The notes under the pieces are model-generated. The model searched no databases. It had not been told where the DNA came from and saw only the letters and a list, made by a program, of their open reading frames with translations. This document shows, in pieces, positions 58,926 through 64,000 of a stretch of DNA of 64,000 nt. Where the stretch lies: contig JACSVZ010000037.1 of assembly GCA_014706295.1 (NCBI GenBank), positions 4,960,001 to 5,024,000 of the forward strand. The letters run 5' to 3'. This DNA is from Lycocorax pyrrhopterus obiensis. Its lineage: Eukaryota > Chordata > Aves > Passeriformes > Paradisaeidae. Each line of letters starts with the position of its first letter. The first letter of the stretch is position 1. The position numbers and the translations under genes are program-made.

Positions 58926-60944
58926 TGCACTGCCTTCCCCACCTTCTGGCAGTGATTTCAGAGGCCCAGAGAGACTTGCTCCTTGCACTCTGATAAGGCA
59001 AATTATCTTTCATCTATTCCCAGCTGATTTCCTTAAACCTACCCCAGCAGCCCCCACACTCCATTACTGACAGGTCTGGAGTACTTGTCTAACCAGAGCC
59101 TCTGCTTTGTCCTTACCCTCTCAGCTTCAAGACCAAGTTGTGTTTGGCACATGGGGAAACTCCCCCAGGAAAACATGGCCTCAGAGGGATCTGATCATGC
59201 CAGGCTGTACCAAGGTGAGCGCCATGCTCTGCCCAAAAGGCAGATGGGCTTTCAGAACCAATTTCCCTGTTTTCTAATGCACAAAAATGGAAAATCCTGA
59301 AAACTGACCCCAGCGGATGTCCTCAGGGGTCCTTCTGATTTGGATGAGCTCTTAAAAGTAGACTCAAGCAAAGCATGACATAGGTGATATGCCATGATTG
59401 CAAACATGCCCGGCTCTCTCCACCTTCTCTCTGGCCCAGTCCCAGGAAGCATTCCTGTGGGGATCTAGAGCTGTGCCACACAAACCACTGTTCAGGAATG
59501 GCAGGGAGCCCTCCATGGGCTCCTCTCCAAGCATCCTGGGGCCAGAGGACACTTTCTGCTGTGCCTTGATGAGGCTGCCAGCTCCTGTCATCCTCAGCAC
59601 TGGGCAGGTAATCCCAAGATTGTGTTCCTCTGCGGTGCTCAGCTAAGACTCCTGAGGGCAGCTTTCAAGACAAAGGGATTGGGAACCTGCAAAACCAAAG
59701 CTGCTGCCACACTTGCTGGTTCAGAGCAGCTTGTCTTTGGGGACACCTCAGTTAAATGAGCTTGGTGAGATCTTGGTCCACCTCATCAGACTGGCTGGAA
59801 AGGATAGGACTGAGCTCAGGAGAGGGAATCTTCTGCGTGAGCGGGTGGACAAGGGCACTCACCAGTGCTGTGGTAACTTGCAAAGGAGAACCCAGTCCCT
59901 CAGTCCACGTCTGCATCAGTTTCAGGTGAATACATTTTACCTGGAATTTGCAACAGGCAAGTAGTGTTCTCAGAGTCCCACAGCACAGCACAGCTAACAA
60001 GCGGCAACTTGCTGATCTGCCATAACATGATCATTTACATTCATGTGAATATACCCTTGGATCCCACTGCAGTGTTAACCTCAGTGTCCTAGCCAAAATC
60101 CATCTCAAGCCACTGCATGCTGCCTACAGAAATTCCCCAGTCAGTTTCCAAAGTACAGGGTCAGGTTCCTTACATCCTGCCCTGGGCTGCTGCCAAAAGT
60201 ACCAAAGGCTGGGGTAGGAGTAGAAATCCAGGAGTTAAAGAGGGGACTCTCCTATGGACTACATACACCACTACTGACTTGAACTGGGGAAAATTTTATC
60301 CCTGCCTCGAATCAGAAGACACCTTAGAAAGAGAGAAGGAGAAGGTCACAGCTGTGGAACCAACACCTATCCCAGCCCTCTGGCACCTCCCTCACCTGAT
60401 CTGGGGGTAACAGGAGCAGGACCTGAGCAGAAGAATCTCCCTCCCTTGTGACCAGGGTGTTTCCCCAGGCACATGGTCGCTCTCCCATCGCCACTGCTTG
60501 CTTCAGGCACGCAGACCACCCACTGCACATAGATCCTGCAGTCCTGCCATCTGAAAGGCCTGATGCTGGCACAGCCTGAGAGAGAGAGCAGCCGTCAGGA
60601 TGGCCAAGGTGCTATCAGGAAAGGGAGATGACAAGGAGGGCCCTGTAACAACCCAGCTCTGTGGATGGACAGATTAGAGAGGGAAAGATGTTTTGGAAGT
60701 GCATTTGTGGCTACCTAGCACCCCCGTAGCCTCAAGAACAAAACTATGGAGAGAATGGTGCAGTGCTCTACAATCTGCTCCGAGACCCAGCATTTATTTA
60801 TTTATTTATATTATTATTTTTGCTTTGGGCACCAGCTAGTTCTGGGCCACAAGGGGTTAACCACAAAAGCTGCTTTCTCTGCCTTCACTCTACCTCAATT
60901 TCCACTGCTCCCATCACCTTCCTCCCCCACCCCCTGATCTTATG
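58926..60944. other. Non-coding stretch with an ATTT microsatellite
   Basis: A TTTA/ATTT simple repeat lies at about 60792-60820. No exon, CpG island or transposon is supported elsewhere in these 2 kb. Confidence 0.45.
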
Positions 60945-61165
60945 AAAAAAACCCATCAAAATAACTATTTTATGTCTCCAAATATGCAGATCATTTTCTT
61001 TAATGAAAGATGCTTGACGTCTCCGATCCAATTAATATGCAAATGCAGGCGAGGATTTATTTGTGACATTCTGTCTGGGTGAGAGAAAACAAAAAAGGCC
61101 TGTTAACCAAAACACTAATTGCTGTGACTGATTGTCACATATCATCATTTTCATAGGATCTCCTC
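60945..61165. promoter_or_regulatory. Candidate regulatory element with a perfect octamer
   Basis: AT-rich block: ATGCAAAT octamer at 61037-61044 fused to CAATTAATATGC, plus CTTTAATGAAAG, GATTTATTTGTG, CTGTTAACC and CACTAATTGCTGTG. Homeodomain and POU cores are packed together. It is one of the better enhancer candidates in the window. Confidence 0.55.
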
Positions 61166-62629
61166 CATCCCTGGCTTGCAGGGAGCTGTGAACCAGGACT
61201 CGGAGACTAGCAGACACCAAGGAGAAACAGGGCAACCAGCTACCTGCCTGGCACGCTCGGATGAGCTGAGGCCTTCTTCCCACTGTATGTCGAGCCCCTC
61301 CAGCTTGCATCCCTCCCTAGCCCAACCAGCAGAGATACTCGGAAGCAGCTTTCCATGACCCCTTTCTGGGTAAGATACTCTGTTATCCCCCCAAGAGCCT
61401 CAGGAGTTACCAGTGTCAGTCTTCTCTTGTTTTCTTTGCATTATTACAAACGGTGCTTAGGAAGCATCACACTAGCTTGAAGCTCCAAGAAGTGCCCATG
61501 TAAGATGTGCTGAACTGGGATCTCATCATCACCACCCAGCTCGGCATTCCTGGATCACATTCTCCACTCCCGTAACTCATTCGAACTTAGCAGTTCAGCC
61601 AGGAAGCAGTTTTGGTCCAAAGACACTGAACCAAACATCATCAGACTGGGAAAGAGCACACCCAAACTTTCCCATGTGCCCTTGGATATTGAACTGGACA
61701 AATGACCTATCTCAGTCTCAGCCAAACGAAATGCCTGACTGTTTATAGCATGCACCATCTCTTTGTCCACCCGAGCATAAGGCACAGAGGACAGTGAGAG
61801 GAAGAGGGTGCAAAAGGGCACAGCAAGTCACCAAGGCTGTAACTACACTGCAGTTCTCTTGAGTACCTCAGGCTGAGCAGCTCTGGCAGCAAAACCTTCC
61901 AGAGAAGCTGAATGGAGCGCTGGGCAATCAGCCCGTACCAGAGTCTGTGCTGTTCACACTGTGGCCAGCTGGTTTAAAGGCACTGCTGAGCACACCCATA
62001 TGAGCTGTGAGACCTTAGACTTGGTCAAAGCCCACAGAAGAGGCAGGAGGCTGCCAAGCTGTACTGCTCACCTGACACTCCACACGCTGTGCTGTCCCTG
62101 GGGGAACACATGCACCTCCCTCTGCCCTGCACCTTTTGGTGAGGAGAAGACCCAAAGATTACCATATTTTAGAGTCTAAGATGCTTAAGGACACAAGAGA
62201 TAACATATCCCAAAGGCAGCAGGGTTAAAAGCAGAGGTTCCCAGCTTTAGGTGTTTGATACTTGCCCTGGAATATCACCTGATGGAAAGGTGACTTCTGT
62301 GGATGGTTGCTCCTCATTCCCTCAGCTCCCCACCTGCTTTCAAAGCAACTGAGAAGACATAAATTTTCAAAACTGCCCAGCACTAGGGTCAATTCTGCTG
62401 GCACTGAAGTGTCGAGTCAAACTTCTGGGACTTCAAGGAGATCAGGTTTAGGCAAACACAAAGCACATACAAATCCTACCAAGAGTATTTTCCTGCCATT
62501 ACCTCCCACGTAAGCAATTGCTGGAATTGCCACAGGGAGATTCTGTGATTATGTACAGAAAGGGCATCAATCAGGCCAACTCTCTATTCAGCTGCCTCCC
62601 ATCCACTGAAAGAAGTCTGGGAACGTTTG
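61166..62629. other. Non-coding stretch, no recognised feature
   Basis: Mixed sequence, short open frames only. No repeat or CpG island is supported. Confidence 0.45.
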
Positions 62630-62790
62630 ATCTAGAAGTTAGAGCACAGGATTGAGAGGTGGGTGCTGAAGCACCACTCCCTGCTCTGCCAAAGGCTCAT
62701 GAACATCTGAAAATTATTCATGTAACTTTTCCTGTGACTTGATTTCCCCTTTGCTTGAAAAGGGCAATTAATGCTCCTTCACCTTGCATA
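62630..62790 (+). repeat. MIR-like fragment
   Basis: 'agttagagcacaggattgagaggtggg', 'ctccctgctctgccaaaggctcatgaa', 'cctgtgacttgatttcccctttgc' and 'gggcaattaatgc' occur in the order of a forward MIR (opening GC-rich part, 'agctctgccact', 'cagtttcctcatctg', 'gggataataata'). Diverged but long. Confidence 0.5.
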
Positions 62791-63309
62791 AAGTCTGAAC
62801 TTTTGCTGATCATTACAAGAGGATTAAGGGCACTAGACCTGAATTAAATGGCATCATGGCTGCCAGGGTGTGTGCTCATGTTCTACTATAACACTTTCTA
62901 ACACAGGATCCTTAAATTTTCTCTAAACCTTCATCAACTCAGCACATCAGCCTACACAGTCATGAACAGGAGATGGGAGAAAGCTGAAAGGGCTGGACAG
63001 TAACAGAAGCACATCTCAGCCCCATAGTCCAGACTAGCTGCCAAATGGCATTCGTGTGCTGGGGGAAGATCTCCCTGCATGCTTCCAGGTCCAGCACTCC
63101 CTAGAAAAAAGAAGCAAAAATTCTCACCACCACCTGCAGCTGAGTGAGCAGTGGGTAGAAGCATTTTATTTAACTTTCAGGGTGTTAGGACAGGTCAGAA
63201 CTAAGAAAGACAGCAAGATTCCTGACACCATTAAAATTGAAGTGAAATCCGGGTCTTAATGAAGTCACCAGTTCTGGAATCCAGTTCAACAGAGACATGC
63301 TTTGTGTGG
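62791..63309. other. Non-coding stretch, no recognised feature
   Basis: AT-moderate sequence, no supported exon or repeat. Confidence 0.4.
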
Positions 63310-63361
63310 ATAATTCAGGTTGTACCTTTAACACATTTAACATAATTCAGGTTGTACCTTT
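63310..63361 (+). repeat. Exact 20-bp direct repeat, 32-bp period
   Basis: ATAATTCAGGTTGTACCTTT occurs at 63310-63329 and again at 63342-63361, separated by 12 bases. Both copies are identical, so the duplication is recent or maintained. Confidence 0.9.
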
Positions 63362-64000
63362 TGTGAATCTGAGAGGCTCTCCAGGGTTTAGCTTGACCAG
63401 CTAATACATATCAAAATAAATTTTAACCTCTTTTACATAAGACTTTTCATAAGGGTTAGCAGAAAACTGCTCTATACAAATCCTCTTCTTTCTTACTTGC
63501 AAGGAGAAGACCCAGGAGATGAACTCTGCAGAGACGAGAGAAACAACTTCTGTTTTACAGCATACATGCTTTGACATCTGGTTTAAAACCAGCCCAGATC
63601 AAAAGGGAATGTAAGTTACTACTCTGATGGCTGCCCAGTGGTCTGTACAAAACAGTCACACACCACATCTGTATCCACATCCACCCCCTTTAAACAGGTC
63701 AGAGCAGCTGTGTAAGGTGTGTGAAGTATAATCTCAGAGAAAATACAAATCTGTGATGGTACTGATAAAAATTTCCCAGCACAGCCAAGAATATGAAATG
63801 GACAGAGCCAGGTATTCAGGCCTGAAGCAGGAAAACCTACAGATGCAGATGAAGTGTAACATGCTTCCTGCACGTCCAGATTCCTTGTTGGAGCAGAACT
63901 GGGGATATCACCCTCAAAAGTGCTTGTCTCCCTAAGTATAATTCAATGACACATTTCCTGATAAAGCCAACTTCCAGGGGATCTGGCTCACAGACAGTCA
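63362..64000. other. Non-coding stretch, no recognised feature
   Basis: AT-moderate sequence to the end of the window with no supported exon, repeat or CpG island. Confidence 0.4.

Noticed and set aside
1..64000. A prokaryotic or phage gene system
   Set aside because: No Shine-Dalgarno-spaced gene runs, no operon structure, no recognisable bacterial protein; CR1 elements and splice signals point to a vertebrate.

Overview
This window reads as nuclear DNA from a bird (or close archosaur relative). It is almost entirely non-coding. The key evidence is two CR1 retrotransposon 3' ends: one at 33.75-33.85 kb, ending in the ATTCTRTG octamer tail typical of avian CR1, and one at 42.31-42.66 kb that still carries a readable C-terminal piece of the CR1 reverse transcriptase protein. 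There are also vertebrate-type CpG islands, a consensus-like CTCF site, and no ribosome-binding-site/operon organisation. The long open frames of 100-260 codons lie on both strands, overlap one another and are low-complexity, and none resembles a protein I recognise.

Layout. 0-22 kb: gene-free sequence holding candidate regulatory elements (about 3.2, 4.6, 5.5, 7.4, 15.2, 16.5 and 20.1 kb), a roughly 590-bp polypurine tract (9.75-10.33 kb) and a second one (16.6-16.8 kb). 22.1-25.0 kb: the main landmark. A CTCF-type motif (22.31 kb) and an element with two tandem hairpins (22.84-22.88 kb) lie about 2 kb and 1.3 kb beyond the donor of a large CpG island (23.64-24.97 kb). Within that island sits an AT-rich block with a consensus splice donor on the minus strand, my best candidate for a real exon. 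25-32 kb: a second CpG island (29.06-29.43 kb) ends in a plus-strand consensus donor and is followed within 100 bp by a very AT-rich 370-bp block that is the strongest ultraconserved-element candidate here. 33-43 kb: the two CR1 copies, a perfect 9-bp inverted repeat, a short tandem duplication and more candidate enhancers. 43-64 kb: further candidate enhancers (46.0, 50.0, 51.9, 55.3, 55.6, 56.1, 57.2 and 61.0 kb), a third CpG island (46.6-46.95 kb), an A33 run and several degraded MIR/CORE-SINE-like fragments.

Overall interpretation (inference): recognisable young repeats are very sparse, and AT-rich homeobox-motif blocks alternate with GC-rich filler. This is the texture of a regulatory landscape around a developmental gene, either a gene desert or large introns, with one or two promoters near 24 and 29 kb. 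I could not identify the gene. Conservation cannot be measured from one sequence, so every enhancer call rests on composition and motifs only. I found no CRISPR array, tRNA, rRNA, phage, operon or other microbial system.
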